NCBI RefSeq assembly: GCF_038008685.1
Contig: NZ_JBBOZQ010000001.1
Coordinates: forward strand, 3,782,001 to 3,846,000
Length of the DNA: 64,000 bases
DNA from: Lysinibacillus sp. FSL W8-0992
Lineage (GTDB): Bacteria > Bacillota > Bacilli > Bacillales_A > Planococcaceae
Direction of reading: 5' to 3'
The stretch's first letter is position 1. Every line of letters begins with the position of its first letter. A program made the position numbers and the translations under genes. The notes below the pieces were generated by a model that saw nothing but the letters and a program-made list of their open reading frames with translations, was not told where the DNA came from and did not search any database. Positions 1 through 7,648 of the stretch are shown here, piece by piece.

Positions 1-187
1 AACAAGTGGTGTTCCACCTATTTATTGATTTCTTACTAATGATTTGATTTTCTTTCTAATAGGGCACTTTCCATTGTTGCGGCATTAAAGAAAACAATAA
101 TCTTTCTTAACTTTGAAAGAAAATAGCTTTAAAGCGTCCAACTAGTAGCTGTATTGACTACGTAAAAAATATATTAAATTAAAAACG

Positions 188-228
188 GTCGATAAAAAGG
201 TATTAGCACAACCTTTTTATCGACTTTT
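188..228 (+). terminator. Rho-independent terminator; rest of 1-407 without a gene
   Basis: A 14-bp perfect inverted repeat (GTCGATAAAAAGGT, 188-201, and its complement at 211-224) is followed by TTTT on the plus strand. An A-run on its left side makes it potentially bidirectional. It would end a plus-strand gene lying left of the window. In the rest of 1-407 I see no supportable gene. Confidence 0.75.
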
Positions 229-407
229 CTTATGCTTCATCTAATTCAGATACAACTTTTTCATCGTCCGTGTTGTGCTCTCCCTGTATGGGGTGTTTGA
301 ATAGCTGTACATAAAATTGCCTCTCTGCCCTATGTCTAATTCAACGTTTCTACTTTTTTAATTCATTCCTCAGTTAGTCTATTTTAAAGACAATTTTTCT
401 CTTAGTA

Positions 408-770
408 TTAATTTAACGGAATTGCTAATACATCTTGATTTGCGTTAGGAATTGGTTGAGGATAGAATTCAACGCTTTCTCCAGTAAATTGATTTATATA
501 CTTTTCTGCTTCTTTGTATTGTTGTCTTAATCGTTTTTCAAATTCTTGTAGTGTCATATCTTGGACGCTATTTAAAAATTTATCTTTGTTTTTTTCTGGA
601 ATATACATTCTTACCCCATATTCATTACTTAAGTTTTCTAATATTTTTTTGTAAGGTATGAGTAATAGGTCAGGATCGTTGTCATATGTTGACTCAGCAC
701 GATAATGAGAAGTTGAACAAAAAACAGAAACCATTAGACAAATCAGTGTTATATTTATTACCTTTTTCAT
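408..770 (-). CDS. Small secreted protein of unknown function
   Basis: The product is 120 residues. It starts with a lysine-led hydrophobic segment of about 20 residues typical of a Sec signal peptide (MKKVINITLICLMVSVF) and continues as a hydrophilic, charged protein rich in Lys, Glu and Gln. A clear ribosome site (GGAGAGGA) lies just upstream of the ATG, which supports this start. I do not recognise the family. A second, very small signal-peptide-like ORF (811-912) lies directly upstream on the same strand, so the two may be co-transcribed. Confidence 0.65.
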   Translation of the reverse strand: MKKVINITLICLMVSVFCSTSHYRAESTYDNDPDLLLIPYKKILENLSNEYGVRMYIPEKNKDKFLNSVQDMTLQEFEKRLRQQYKEAEKYINQFTGESVEFYPQPIPNANQDVLAIPLN

Positions 771-810
771 TTCTGTCCTCTCCTTTATGTTCCTCTCTTT
801 AGTTTTTATG

Positions 811-912
811 TCAAACTTGAAGCTTATCGCCTTTTATATTTTCACTCGCAGAAACATAGGTGATTAAAATTAAGGAAATGATTAAACATAAAAAAGATAT
901 AAATCGTAACAT
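811..912 (-). CDS. Possible 33-residue secreted peptide
   Basis: This short ORF encodes a peptide beginning MLRFISFLCLIISLILITY, a strongly hydrophobic signal-like core, followed by VSASENIKGDKLQV. AAGGA lies about 10 bases before the ATG. The layout (short signal peptide, Ala-Ser-Glu junction, about ten polar residues) resembles export-processed signalling peptides such as the Phr type, but no Rap-like receptor is nearby. It lies 41 bases upstream of the 408-770 gene. The call rests on the reading frame and ribosome site only. Confidence 0.4.
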   Translation of the reverse strand: MLRFISFLCLIISLILITYVSASENIKGDKLQV

Positions 913-1157
913 TACAATTTTTTCCTTAACATTCCCCCTATATTCAGATTTACCTATATTAAAACATTAATAATGTAGTTTTCAACTTTAATATTTTACT
1001 TAAATTCTTGAAATATTTACGATTTAAAAATGGTAATTAATTCTTTTTTTATCGATTCTGATGCTATTCTACTTCAATCAAAATTTTTCAAATTCATCAC
1101 CAACTTTTTTTCCCTTCATATTCTATAGCATCAGGACGAATTTTGAGGGGGAACTAT

Positions 1158-2447
1158 ATGGGGATTGAACTTACTGCTCTCCATTGGATTTATGTTGTTT
1201 TTATTGTCTTAATCATTGGCTTTATGGTTAAACGACGGGATACTACCCTCATTTGCATTTTGGGCATATTCCTACTTGCGATTGTCGCTACTGGTGATCT
1301 CACTTCTTCAATAAGTGGTGTTTTTAACAGCTTTATTTACGCTATTACCGAGCTGTTATCTACCATTCTAATTATTTCCATTATTGTTGCGATGAGTCGT
1401 GTATTAATGACATCAGGTATTAATGAGGTCATGGTTGCACCATTTACAAAAATTATTAAAACACCGACACTTGCCTATTGGACGATTGGTATTTTAATGA
1501 TGATTATTTCTTGGTTTTTCTGGCCCTCTCCTGCTGTTGCACTATTAGGTGCTGTGCTTTTACCTGTAGCCATTCGTGCAGGATTACCAGCGTTAGGTGT
1601 AGCAATGGCAATGAATTTATTTGGTCACGGAATTGCACTTTCTAGTGATTTTGTTATTCAAGGGGCTCCGAAGCTAACTGCTGATGCTGCGGGTATTCCA
1701 GTTGGAGACGTTATATCAGCCAGCATTCCACTCGTAATTACGATGGGGCTTGTTACAACAATTGTGGCTTTTTACTTATTAAAACGTGATATGAAACGTG
1801 GGACACTTCATTTTAAGACAGCACACGAAACAACAGATGGTATAGAGCAAGTGAAAGATGAACATTTATTAACATCCGGACAAAAACGATTTTTTGCCAT
1901 TCTAATTCCAATCACTTTTTTACTCGATGTTATCGCCATGTCTGTATTGAAATTACAAGGCGGTGATGCCACTGCCCTTATTGGTGGAACAGCTGTCTTT
2001 ATTTTATTAGTGCTCTGTCTTGTGGCACACAAAAAACAAGGATTTGAGAAATCGACAAGTTATTTAATTCAAGGATTCCAATTTGGATTTAGAGTATTTG
2101 GACCCGTTATCCCAATAGCAGCCTTCTTTTATCTTGGTGACTCAGGATTTACCAAAATTATCGGTGACTTTCTCCCTGCCGCTTCACATGGTATTGTGAA
2201 TGATCTAGGCGTCGGCTTAGCCGCTGTTGTACCCTTAACGAAGGAAATTGCGGTCATTACCCTTGCAATCGTAGGTGCCATTACAGGTTTAGATGGCTCT
2301 GGCTTCTCTGGCATTTCGTTAGCCGGTTCTGTAGGTAGTTTATTCGGCAATGCTATAGGCGGAGGTACAGCAACCCTAACCGCACTTGGACAAATTACTG
2401 GTATTTGGGTGGGTGGCGGTACACCGTCACAAATGGAAGACATATGA
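1158..2447 (+). pseudogene. Multi-pass permease, 5' part, interrupted by the serine-recombinase island
   Basis: This is the N-terminal 421 residues or so of an integral membrane transporter with about ten hydrophobic segments and glycine-rich loops (for example IGGGTATLTALGQ), resembling ion/organic-anion permeases of the GntP/citrate (IT superfamily) type. I cannot name the substrate. The start is the ATG at 1158 preceded by GAGGGGGA; the TTG at 1143 lies within that ribosome site. The natural frame is lost after Thr-422 (codon 2421-2423): the last residues, PSQMEDI and stop, come from the inserted element. The true C-terminus is at 11364-11498. Joined, the gene would encode 465 residues. 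Confidence 0.85.
2398..2445. other. attL of the island
   Basis: The core GTACAC at 2419-2424 is shared with 11362-11367, and the shared block extends to GGTGGC-(G/A)-GTACAC. Bases 2425-2445, on the island side, are complementary in inverted orientation to 11341-11361 at 16 of 21 positions, as expected for the two half-arms of a serine-integrase attP. The crossover dinucleotide is predicted to be the central AC (2421-2422). Confidence 0.8.
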
Positions 2448-2504
2448 TAAATGAGGCTTCTTATACAAGGCGTCAATTTAAGGCAAAACGCAAAGAGTTC
2501 GAAT

Positions 2505-2537
2505 AAAATAAAAAAACGGCTTGAAATTATCAAGCCG
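2505..2537 (-). terminator. Terminator of the hicAB unit
   Basis: CGGCTTGA (2517-2524) and TCAAGCCG (2530-2537) form an 8-bp perfect stem with a 5-base loop. Read on the minus strand it is followed by a long T tract (complement of the A-run at 2505-2516). It lies 60 bp past the hicB stop. Confidence 0.85.
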
Positions 2538-2596
2538 AAAATAAAAAGAGAGAGGTTAAATTATTAGTTAATTTATTATGTTACTTTGTATATTTA

Positions 2597-2980
2597 TTAT
2601 ACTAATTTATCTTTTAAAGCATCCGTTAAAGTTTGGGAAAAGTTTATACCTTGTTTCATACCTAAATCATTTAAATAGCTAGGAATAGTTAAAGTTTTTT
2701 TAACTGGTGTTAAATCTAAAGCTTTCTTATGTGCCTCTATATCAACATCTACAAGTGTTACAATATCTTCTTCTTTTGGAGTAAAAGAAACAGTATACGG
2801 TTTATTTATTGGTTCATCTGCGAAAGCTATGGCATTACCTATATAATCCCTTGCATATTCAATTGCTTCAGCGATAGTTTCCCCTTGTGTAATCCCTTCA
2901 ATATCAGGAATTGTCACTAAGTGAAAGCCGTCTGCTGATAGGGGGGAAATAACCACAGGATATACTACAACATTTTTCAT
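2597..2980 (-). CDS. hicB: HicB-family antitoxin
   Basis: This 127-residue protein has the HicB layout: an N-terminal partially degraded RNase-H-like fold (residues 1-60, including the HLVTIPDIEGITQGETIAEA stretch that matches the family's YxxxxPDxPGxxTxGxTxxEA pattern) and a C-terminal ribbon-helix-helix-like segment (about 93-125, TLTIPSYLNDLGMKQGINFS). HicB neutralises HicA and binds the operon promoter. GAAGG precedes the ATG. The gene follows hicA with a gap of about 50 bp, and both lie just inside the left end of the island, where they probably stabilise it. Confidence 0.92.
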   Translation of the reverse strand: MKNVVVYPVVISPLSADGFHLVTIPDIEGITQGETIAEAIEYARDYIGNAIAFADEPINKPYTVSFTPKEEDIVTLVDVDIEAHKKALDLTPVKKTLTIPSYLNDLGMKQGINFSQTLTDALKDKLV

Positions 2981-3030
2981 TTTCTACCTTCTTTCGTATC
3001 TATATTTAATGGGCTTGAAAGCCACCCCTT

Positions 3031-3204
3031 TTACAGTTTGTGCTTTCTGATTAGCCCTTTTGCTAAATCTTCATTAACTTCTCTATGCCTTGGGATTTGT
3101 TCTTTCTTGCCTGTTGGTGATACCCAAATATCATGTTTACCGCCATGGGTTAAGAATTTCCACCCTTTAGCCGTGAAGCGTTTCTCTAACTCTCTCTTTT
3201 TCAT
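3031..3204 (-). CDS. hicA: HicA-family mRNA interferase toxin
   Basis: This short gene encodes 57 residues with the HicA double-stranded-RNA-binding-like fold: KRELEKRFTAKGW, then GGKHDIWVSP with the conserved Gly and the catalytic His, then QIPRHREVNEDLAKGLIRK, the usual C-terminal helix. HicA toxins cleave mRNA and are held inactive by HicB. GAAAGGGG precedes the ATG. hicA is first in the operon, as is common, and the promoter region upstream is full of ATACGTAT palindromes. Confidence 0.92.
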   Translation of the reverse strand: MKKRELEKRFTAKGWKFLTHGGKHDIWVSPTGKKEQIPRHREVNEDLAKGLIRKHKL

Positions 3205-3219
3205 TTTTTAACCCCTTTC

Positions 3220-3290
3220 CTCTATACGTATATTATACGTATCGAAAAGAAAAGAATCAATGAATTTATACGTATTGTTTACGTATAACT
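3220..3290 (-). promoter_or_regulatory. hicAB promoter with ATACGTAT operator array
   Basis: On the minus strand a TTGATT -35 (complement of 3255-3260), a 17-bp spacer and a perfect TATAAT -10 (complement of 3232-3237) are visible. Four copies of a TATACGTATA-like palindrome surround it: 3223-3232, 3235-3242, 3268-3275 and about 3279-3288. Two flank the -10 and two lie upstream of the -35, consistent with autorepression by HicB or a HicAB complex. Confidence 0.75.
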
Positions 3291-3379
3291 AAAATATTAT
3301 GCAGCACATGATTTATATATGAAATTGACAATTTCCCTTTATGTAACCTTTATTATCACAACCCAACGGATTCAACAAT

Positions 3380-3414
3380 AAAGCCCAGGCTCAAATTCCG
3401 AGTCCCTGGGCTTT
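3380..3414. terminator. Hairpin between convergent/tandem minus genes
   Basis: AAAGCCCAGG (3380-3389) and CCTGGGCTTT (3405-3414) form a 10-bp perfect stem downstream of the 3453-4187 gene. T tracts are weak on both sides, so it is a likely but not certain terminator. Confidence 0.5.
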
Positions 3415-3452
3415 AAACTATATAAGCATCTATTTTCTACTATTTTAGCACG

Positions 3453-4187
3453 TTAATAAATCGGTTTTAATATACCGATAGGAAGCCAAGTACATTGGTC
3501 GTCATTAGCTTCCAGGTCTTCTTTTACACATAGAAATGCATTAATGGAATCACTTACTGAATAAACTATGCTACCTTTTGGCATCGCTTTTTCCGTTTTG
3601 GAACCTTCTAATGGATAGGTTTTCGCTTCAGATTCTTCCGTTACTTCATAACGAACACCGGCTTTTTTAAATTTTGTATCAAGAACTTTCATATCTGAAC
3701 CAGGATAATGCTTTTCGCACTTCAAGCCATTTCCTGTGTCCCTACAATATCTCAACATTTGATCACCATTCATATCTGTGATGGATGTATCACGCCATTC
3801 CGTAAAGAGCTTGCCGTATTCTCCGCTATTACGATTGATATTGATATACGTTACATTTGCATAGAAAGATGCGCGAATTTTCATCGGTATCTCTTTAAAA
3901 ACTACTAGATTTGTTGCTTGTACACGATATGGCCCCATTTGATAAAATGTTTTGCCATCATATTTTTCAATTTCATACGTTTTAAAATAATTATTACGCT
4001 TCACCACTAACGAATCAAATGTACCATCTTCATTTTTCTTATATATCTTAATATCTTTTGTAAAAGTCATTTTCCCCGTTTGGTCTTTATGCACCTCGGC
4101 TCCATCAAACCTAATAGCCTCTGATTTTGTTGGATTCACGATTACAAATACAAATGCTGCTAATAACACAATAAATAATTTTTTCAT
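3453..4187 (-). CDS. Secreted protein, paralogue A
   Basis: This is a 244-residue exported protein of unknown function. The start is the ATG at 4187, preceded by AGGAGGAG at 7 bp. An upstream in-frame start at 4205 has no ribosome site. A Sec signal peptide (MKKLFIVLLAAFVFVIV) is followed by a mature N-terminal half that is nearly identical to that of the protein at 5534-6274, with blocks such as TGKMTFTKDIK, GTFDSLVVKRNN, YDGKTFYQMG and YININR. The C-terminal halves diverge (this one has four Cys residues in the C-half). Promoter and coding region appear to have been duplicated together. A cell-surface role is likely, but the function is unknown. Confidence 0.8.
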   Translation of the reverse strand: MKKLFIVLLAAFVFVIVNPTKSEAIRFDGAEVHKDQTGKMTFTKDIKIYKKNEDGTFDSLVVKRNNYFKTYEIEKYDGKTFYQMGPYRVQATNLVVFKEIPMKIRASFYANVTYININRNSGEYGKLFTEWRDTSITDMNGDQMLRYCRDTGNGLKCEKHYPGSDMKVLDTKFKKAGVRYEVTEESEAKTYPLEGSKTEKAMPKGSIVYSVSDSINAFLCVKEDLEANDDQCTWLPIGILKPIY

Positions 4188-4242
4188 TATGCTCCTCCTA
4201 CTCATTTTTGTAGCTCATTTCTTTGCCTACTAATATCGTATT

Positions 4243-4271
4243 ATTTTATCAATAGAATACAATAACGTCAA
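4243..4271 (-). promoter_or_regulatory. Promoter of secreted paralogue A
   Basis: Minus-strand TTGACG (complement of 4266-4271), a 17-bp spacer and TAAAAT (complement of 4243-4248). The surrounding 90 bp or so resembles the region upstream of paralogue B (6305-6395), including shared AT-rich sequence upstream of the -35. Confidence 0.65.
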
Positions 4272-4442
4272 AAATATAACAAAATTAACTCGTTTTTCCA
4301 CAACTTTTCGTTGCCCATTCTTTAGCAAATATTTTAAAACCAATATCAATAATAGGCTTTAATAATATAAAATCGTTTATTTTTATATATACTTTTACCA
4401 ATTTTACCAATAAAATAGTTAATAAGGAGCGTGGATATATTC

Positions 4443-5210
4443 ATGGATAATTTATTTTTAATTGTAGCAATGTTAAGTTTTTTAGCTATTATAGTTTTTG
4501 CAATTATAGCTATTGTTCAATTTATTAAAAAGGATGTTTCAAAAGCTAAAAAGCAAATTAAGTTTACCGGAATATCAGTAGCGGTAATGATTGTATCCTT
4601 TATTGGTTTTGGCATCACAGCAGATCCAGTAGAAATAACAGAAAAAGAAGATACACAAAAACAAGTAGAAACTGTAGCGAAAGTGGAAGAAACGCCAGAA
4701 GAAAAAGCTGCCCGTGAGGCGAAGGAAGTAGAAGAAAAAGCGTTAGCAGAACAAAAAGCTAAAGAGAAAGCAGAAGCACAAGCTAAAGCAGATGCAGAGG
4801 CTAAAGCTAAGGCAGATGCAGAAGCTAAAGCTAAAGCAGAAGCGGAGGCTAAGGCTAAAGCAGAGGCCAAAGCTAAAGCAGAAGCTAAGGCAAAAGAGGC
4901 AAGTGTCCCACGTGAGCATAAGTCGGCGTTAAAAAAAGCAGAGCAATATGCTAAAACGATGCATATGTCAAAGGCAGGGATTTACGATCAATTAACATCG
5001 GAATATGGGGAGAATTTCCCGGCGGATGCTGCTCAATACGCTATAAATAATATTGTATTTGATTGGAAAGAAAATGCATTGAAAAAAGCAAAATCTTACG
5101 CAGATATGATGAATATGTCAAATTCGGCTATTTACGATCAATTAATATCTGAATACGGAGAAAAATTCACCAAAGAAGAAGCTCAATATGCTATTGATAA
5201 TTTAGAATAA
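4443..5210 (+). CDS. Ltp-type membrane protein (superinfection-exclusion-like)
   Basis: The product has two N-terminal membrane segments (about residues 3-25 and 38-55), a Lys/Ala/Glu-rich linker of about 90 residues (repeated AKAEAKAKADAEAKA-type units, probably helical or coiled coil) and, at the C-terminus, two tandem copies of the Ltp lipoprotein domain: ALKKAEQYAKTMHMSKAGIY and ALKKAKSYADMMNMSNSAIY, each followed by DQL-SEYGE-F and AQYAI. In streptococcal phage TP-J34 the Ltp protein blocks DNA injection by related phages. Here the domain is anchored by membrane helices instead of a lipid. AAGGAG lies 1 base before a GTG at 4431 and 13 bases before the ATG at 4443, so the start is uncertain. 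Confidence 0.82.
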   Translation: MDNLFLIVAMLSFLAIIVFAIIAIVQFIKKDVSKAKKQIKFTGISVAVMIVSFIGFGITADPVEITEKEDTQKQVETVAKVEETPEEKAAREAKEVEEKALAEQKAKEKAEAQAKADAEAKAKADAEAKAKAEAEAKAKAEAKAKAEAKAKEASVPREHKSALKKAEQYAKTMHMSKAGIYDQLTSEYGENFPADAAQYAINNIVFDWKENALKKAKSYADMMNMSNSAIYDQLISEYGEKFTKEEAQYAIDNLE

Positions 5211-5245
5211 GCACAACCACATCTAACTGTGTAAGACACAATACA

Positions 5246-5270
5246 AGTCACTCACCCGAGTGGCTTTTTG
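5246..5270 (+). terminator. Terminator after the Ltp-type gene
   Basis: AGTCACTC (5246-5253) pairs with GAGTGGCT (5258-5265) through a 4-base loop, with one G-T pair, and is followed by TTTTG. It ends just before the ribosome site of the next small gene. Confidence 0.7.
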
Positions 5271-5288
5271 TAATAAGGAGATGAATCA

Positions 5289-5483
5289 TTGAGATATATT
5301 ACTGGATTAATTGGACTTATTTTAGTCTTCTTCGGCAATTTATTAATGAGTATAACCGATAGTGACATAACCACAAATATAACTTTAAAGACATTTGGGT
5401 TTATTTATTTTATAATCGGATTAAAAATTTTATTTCCTAACTTAAACTTTTTAAAGAAAAATAATAACCAAGATGATGATTAA
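5289..5483 (+). CDS. Small two-helix membrane protein
   Basis: This 64-residue protein has two hydrophobic segments (about 4-22 and 33-49) and a charged C-terminal tail ending in KKNNNQDDD. The start is a TTG at 5289 with AAGGAG 8 bases upstream, and no in-frame ATG fits better. A terminator overlaps the 3' end of the gene. The family is not recognised. Its place behind the Ltp-type gene suggests, without proof, an accessory role at the membrane. Confidence 0.6.
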   Translation: MRYITGLIGLILVFFGNLLMSITDSDITTNITLKTFGFIYFIIGLKILFPNLNFLKKNNNQDDD

Positions 5484-5500
5484 GCTATCTTGGTTATTTT
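5466..5500 (+). terminator. Terminator overlapping the end of the small membrane gene
   Basis: AACCAAGAT (5466-5474) and ATCTTGGTT (5487-5495) form a perfect 9-bp stem followed by ATTTT. The left arm lies inside the last codons of 5289-5483. Confidence 0.75.
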
Positions 5501-5533
5501 AAAGCAACTCCTAAAGTTATTTAAAAGAAAGCT

Positions 5534-6274
5534 TTATTTATCTCCGACTAACTTTAATACATTATCAGGTAGCCAAACATAATAGTCTTTTTCCGTTACA
5601 AAGACTAATACATACCCGTTAATAATTAACCCACCTGTGACAAAAATGCTTCCCTTTTCATACATGACATCTGGTTGCGATTCTTTTAATGGATCGCGTT
5701 TTCCTATTGTATTTTCTATTAGCTCATAACGCTTTTCTTCTCCTAGTATCGTGTCAGCGATTTTAAGATCTGTACCAAGATAACGTCTACAAGAATCGTA
5801 AGTCCCATCATTAATGTCATCGCAATATTCCACTATTTGTCCATTTGGGGTATCCTTAAAATAAATAGACAAGGAGTCCTCTTTTCTGAAGTACCTTCCA
5901 TAATTTCCATTCTCACGATTTATATTAATATACGATGGATTTTGATAGAAGGAAGCACGAATTTTTAATGGGACTTCTTTGAACACTACTAAATCTGTTG
6001 CTTGTACCCGATATTGCCCCATCTGATAAAAAGTTTTACCATCATATTTTTCAATATCATATGTTCTAAAGAAGTTATTTCGCTTTACTACTAACGAATC
6101 AAATGTGCCGTTTGGATTTTTCTTATATACCTTGATATCCTTTGTAAAAGTCATTTTCCCTGTTTGACCTTTGACAACTTCTGCTCCATCATGCATTACT
6201 TTTGCTTCTGTTATTGTCGGATGAATTACTGCTACTACTAATGCAGCTAACAACACCATAATTAATTTTTTCAT
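5534..6274 (-). CDS. Secreted protein, paralogue B
   Basis: This is a 246-residue exported protein, the sister of 3453-4187. The signal peptide (MKKLIMVLLAALVVAVI) and the first 115 mature residues or so are closely similar to paralogue A, including GTFDSLVVKRNNFF, YDGKTFYQMGQYRVQ and PLKIRASFYQN. The second half differs and ends in a Trp-rich stretch (YYVWLPDNVL) matching CTWLPIGIL in paralogue A. The start has GGAGGAG upstream. The divergence of the C-terminal halves with conserved N-halves suggests a shared surface-attachment or folding domain and a variable functional part. The function is unknown. Confidence 0.8.
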   Translation of the reverse strand: MKKLIMVLLAALVVAVIHPTITEAKVMHDGAEVVKGQTGKMTFTKDIKVYKKNPNGTFDSLVVKRNNFFRTYDIEKYDGKTFYQMGQYRVQATDLVVFKEVPLKIRASFYQNPSYININRENGNYGRYFRKEDSLSIYFKDTPNGQIVEYCDDINDGTYDSCRRYLGTDLKIADTILGEEKRYELIENTIGKRDPLKESQPDVMYEKGSIFVTGGLIINGYVLVFVTEKDYYVWLPDNVLKLVGDK

Positions 6275-6328
6275 TATTCTCCTCCTTCACAGCTTTATGT
6301 TAATCTCTATATATACTAATATTGTAGT

Positions 6329-6357
6329 ATTTTATCAATAGCAATGCAGAATATCAA
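6329..6357 (-). promoter_or_regulatory. Promoter of secreted paralogue B
   Basis: Minus-strand TTGATA (complement of 6352-6357), a 17-bp spacer and TAAAAT (complement of 6329-6334), in the same sequence context as the promoter of paralogue A. Confidence 0.65.
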
Positions 6358-6494
6358 AAAAATAACAAAATTAACGCTTTTTTTCACAAAATATTTTCAT
6401 CCATCTACCCTTGTCGTTAATTTTCTAAACGCTATTTCACGTTGTACTATTTGTAGAAGACTACAGAAGAAATAGTATTAACCTATACCTTTCA

Positions 6495-6523
6495 TTGACA
6501 CAATAATTATTTTAAGTTACTAT
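6495..6523 (+). promoter_or_regulatory. Promoter of the leader/acetyltransferase unit
   Basis: A perfect TTGACA (6495-6500), a 17-bp spacer and TACTAT (6518-6523). It predicts a transcript start near 6530 and a 5' leader of about 120 nt that contains the leader ORF and hairpin before the acetyltransferase gene. Confidence 0.75.
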
Positions 6524-6553
6524 TTCCTCATTAAATGTGAGAGGTTGAGGACG

Positions 6554-6607
6554 ATGATCCGTCGTTTAAGAAAACTTAAAAACGTCGCTGTGCGATTAAG
6601 CTTCTAG
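6554..6607 (+). CDS. Leader peptide of a translational attenuator (putative)
   Basis: A 17-codon ORF encodes MIRRLRKLKNVAVRLSF. It has GAGAGG 9 bases upstream (and GAGG 3 bases upstream). Its last codons overlap the left arm of a hairpin whose right arm abuts the ribosome site of the CatB-type gene. Short leader ORF, stall, hairpin opening and downstream translation is the known logic of inducible cat and erm genes in Gram-positive bacteria. The basic residue run is unlike the classic cat-86 leader, so the inducer cannot be told from sequence. Confidence 0.6.
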   Translation: MIRRLRKLKNVAVRLSF

Positions 6608-6642
6608 GTAGATAAATTAAAACTAATTACTTAGAAGCGAGG
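6600..6642 (+). promoter_or_regulatory. Attenuator hairpin next to the acetyltransferase ribosome site
   Basis: GCTTCTAGGTA (6600-6610) pairs with TACTTAGAAGC (6628-6638) over 11 bp with one G-U pair and a 17-base loop. The ribosome site GAGG follows immediately at 6639-6642, and the ATG is at 6651. A ribosome stalled near the end of the leader ORF (stop at 6605-6607) would break the left arm. Confidence 0.65.
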
Positions 6643-6650
6643 TACACATA

Positions 6651-7313
6651 ATGAACAATCAAAAATATAATCATTGGTCAGAAATTAAATATATTAAAGA
6701 TTTAGTGACAAATCCGCTCATTGAAGTTGGAGACTATTCATACTACTCGGGTTATTATGGAAATCAAAATTTTGAGGACGGGTGTGTCAGATACCTTTGG
6801 GGTGACAATAAATCTCGTGAGTTATTTAATCCTATTAATGATTTTGGTTGGCATTTAGATAAACTGATTATCGGAAACTACGTTTGTATTGCAAGTGGTG
6901 TCATCATTTTAATGGGTGGTAATCATAATCACCATTCAGAATGGATAACAGTGTATCCTTTTACGGAACAAATAGAACGTTCTTATGAGCCAAAAGGAGA
7001 TACTGTCATTAAAAGTGATGCCTGGATTGGAATGAACGCAATGATAATGCCTGGGGTTACTATCGGTGAGGGTGCAATTATTGCTGCAGAATCTGTTGTA
7101 TTAAAAGATGTTCCGCCATATACGATTGTCGGAGGAAATCCAGCTAAAGAAATACGAAAACGTTTTTCAGATTTAGAAATAAATAAATTATTAGAAATGC
7201 GTTGGTTTGATTGGGAACGAGAGAAAATTGAAAAGGCTATTCCTTTGTTATCAAATGGTTCCATCGATCAATTGTATGATTTCTATTTAAATGAAGTCAA
7301 ATCTACTAAATAG
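6651..7313 (+). CDS. catB: CatB-type (xenobiotic) O-acetyltransferase
   Basis: This 220-residue left-handed beta-helix acetyltransferase closely follows type-B chloramphenicol acetyltransferases: N-terminal NPLIEVGDYSYYSGYY, catalytic-loop GGNHNHHSEW (the family's essential His), hexapeptide repeats around IKSDAWIGMNAMIMPGVTIG, then YTIVGGNPAKEIRKRFSD and a C-terminal WFDWEREKIEKAIPLL. Enzymes of this family transfer acetyl from acetyl-CoA to chloramphenicol or, in the Vat branch, to streptogramin A. The substrate here is inferred, not shown. It is the only resistance-type gene in the island and has its own promoter, leader peptide and hairpin. Confidence 0.88.
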   Translation: MNNQKYNHWSEIKYIKDLVTNPLIEVGDYSYYSGYYGNQNFEDGCVRYLWGDNKSRELFNPINDFGWHLDKLIIGNYVCIASGVIILMGGNHNHHSEWITVYPFTEQIERSYEPKGDTVIKSDAWIGMNAMIMPGVTIGEGAIIAAESVVLKDVPPYTIVGGNPAKEIRKRFSDLEINKLLEMRWFDWEREKIEKAIPLLSNGSIDQLYDFYLNEVKSTK

Positions 7314-7387
7314 TGAGGTCTATCACACCGTAAGCGCGGAGTGACCACGTATTCCAAGTCGCTGACATTCGCTCCAATCAACAGTAT

Positions 7388-7425
7388 AAAAAGTATCTAG
7401 AGTAAAACTACTTGGTACTTTTTTT
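7388..7425 (+). terminator. Terminator after the acetyltransferase
   Basis: AAAAAGTATC (7388-7397) pairs with GGTACTTTTT (7414-7423) and runs into further Ts. Confidence 0.75.
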
Positions 7426-7426
7426 C

Positions 7427-7471
7427 AATACGCTATAACTACATCTAAATTAGATATAGTTATAGCGTATT
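7427..7471. repeat. Near-perfect 22-bp inverted repeat
   Basis: Bases 7427-7448 and 7450-7471 are complementary at 21 of 22 positions with a 1-base centre, giving a cruciform-like palindrome of AATACGCTATAACT type. It follows the acetyltransferase terminator and precedes a T-rich stretch, so it may be a second (bidirectional) terminator or a small palindromic insert. Confidence 0.7.
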
Positions 7472-7648
7472 TCTAATTTTTAATTAAAAAACCAAATACT
7501 CTTTTAAAATGTCTATCTAACATGGCTCTATATTGAATAGAAAAATCTCGCATTATGAAATACCCTTTTTCTTCAATATTTTATTAATAAATACCTCTTT
7601 TAAACATCTAAAATATGGTATAATTTTTAATAAAAGGAGGTTTTATTA

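Noticed and set aside
2129-2533. 134-codon minus-strand ORF over the permease
   Set aside because: It is a shadow of the permease coding sequence in another frame, crosses the att core, and has no ribosome site.
4517-4870. 117-codon minus-strand Ala/Ser-rich ORF
   Set aside because: It is the antisense of the Ala/Lys/Glu linker of the Ltp-type gene, open because of repetitive codons.
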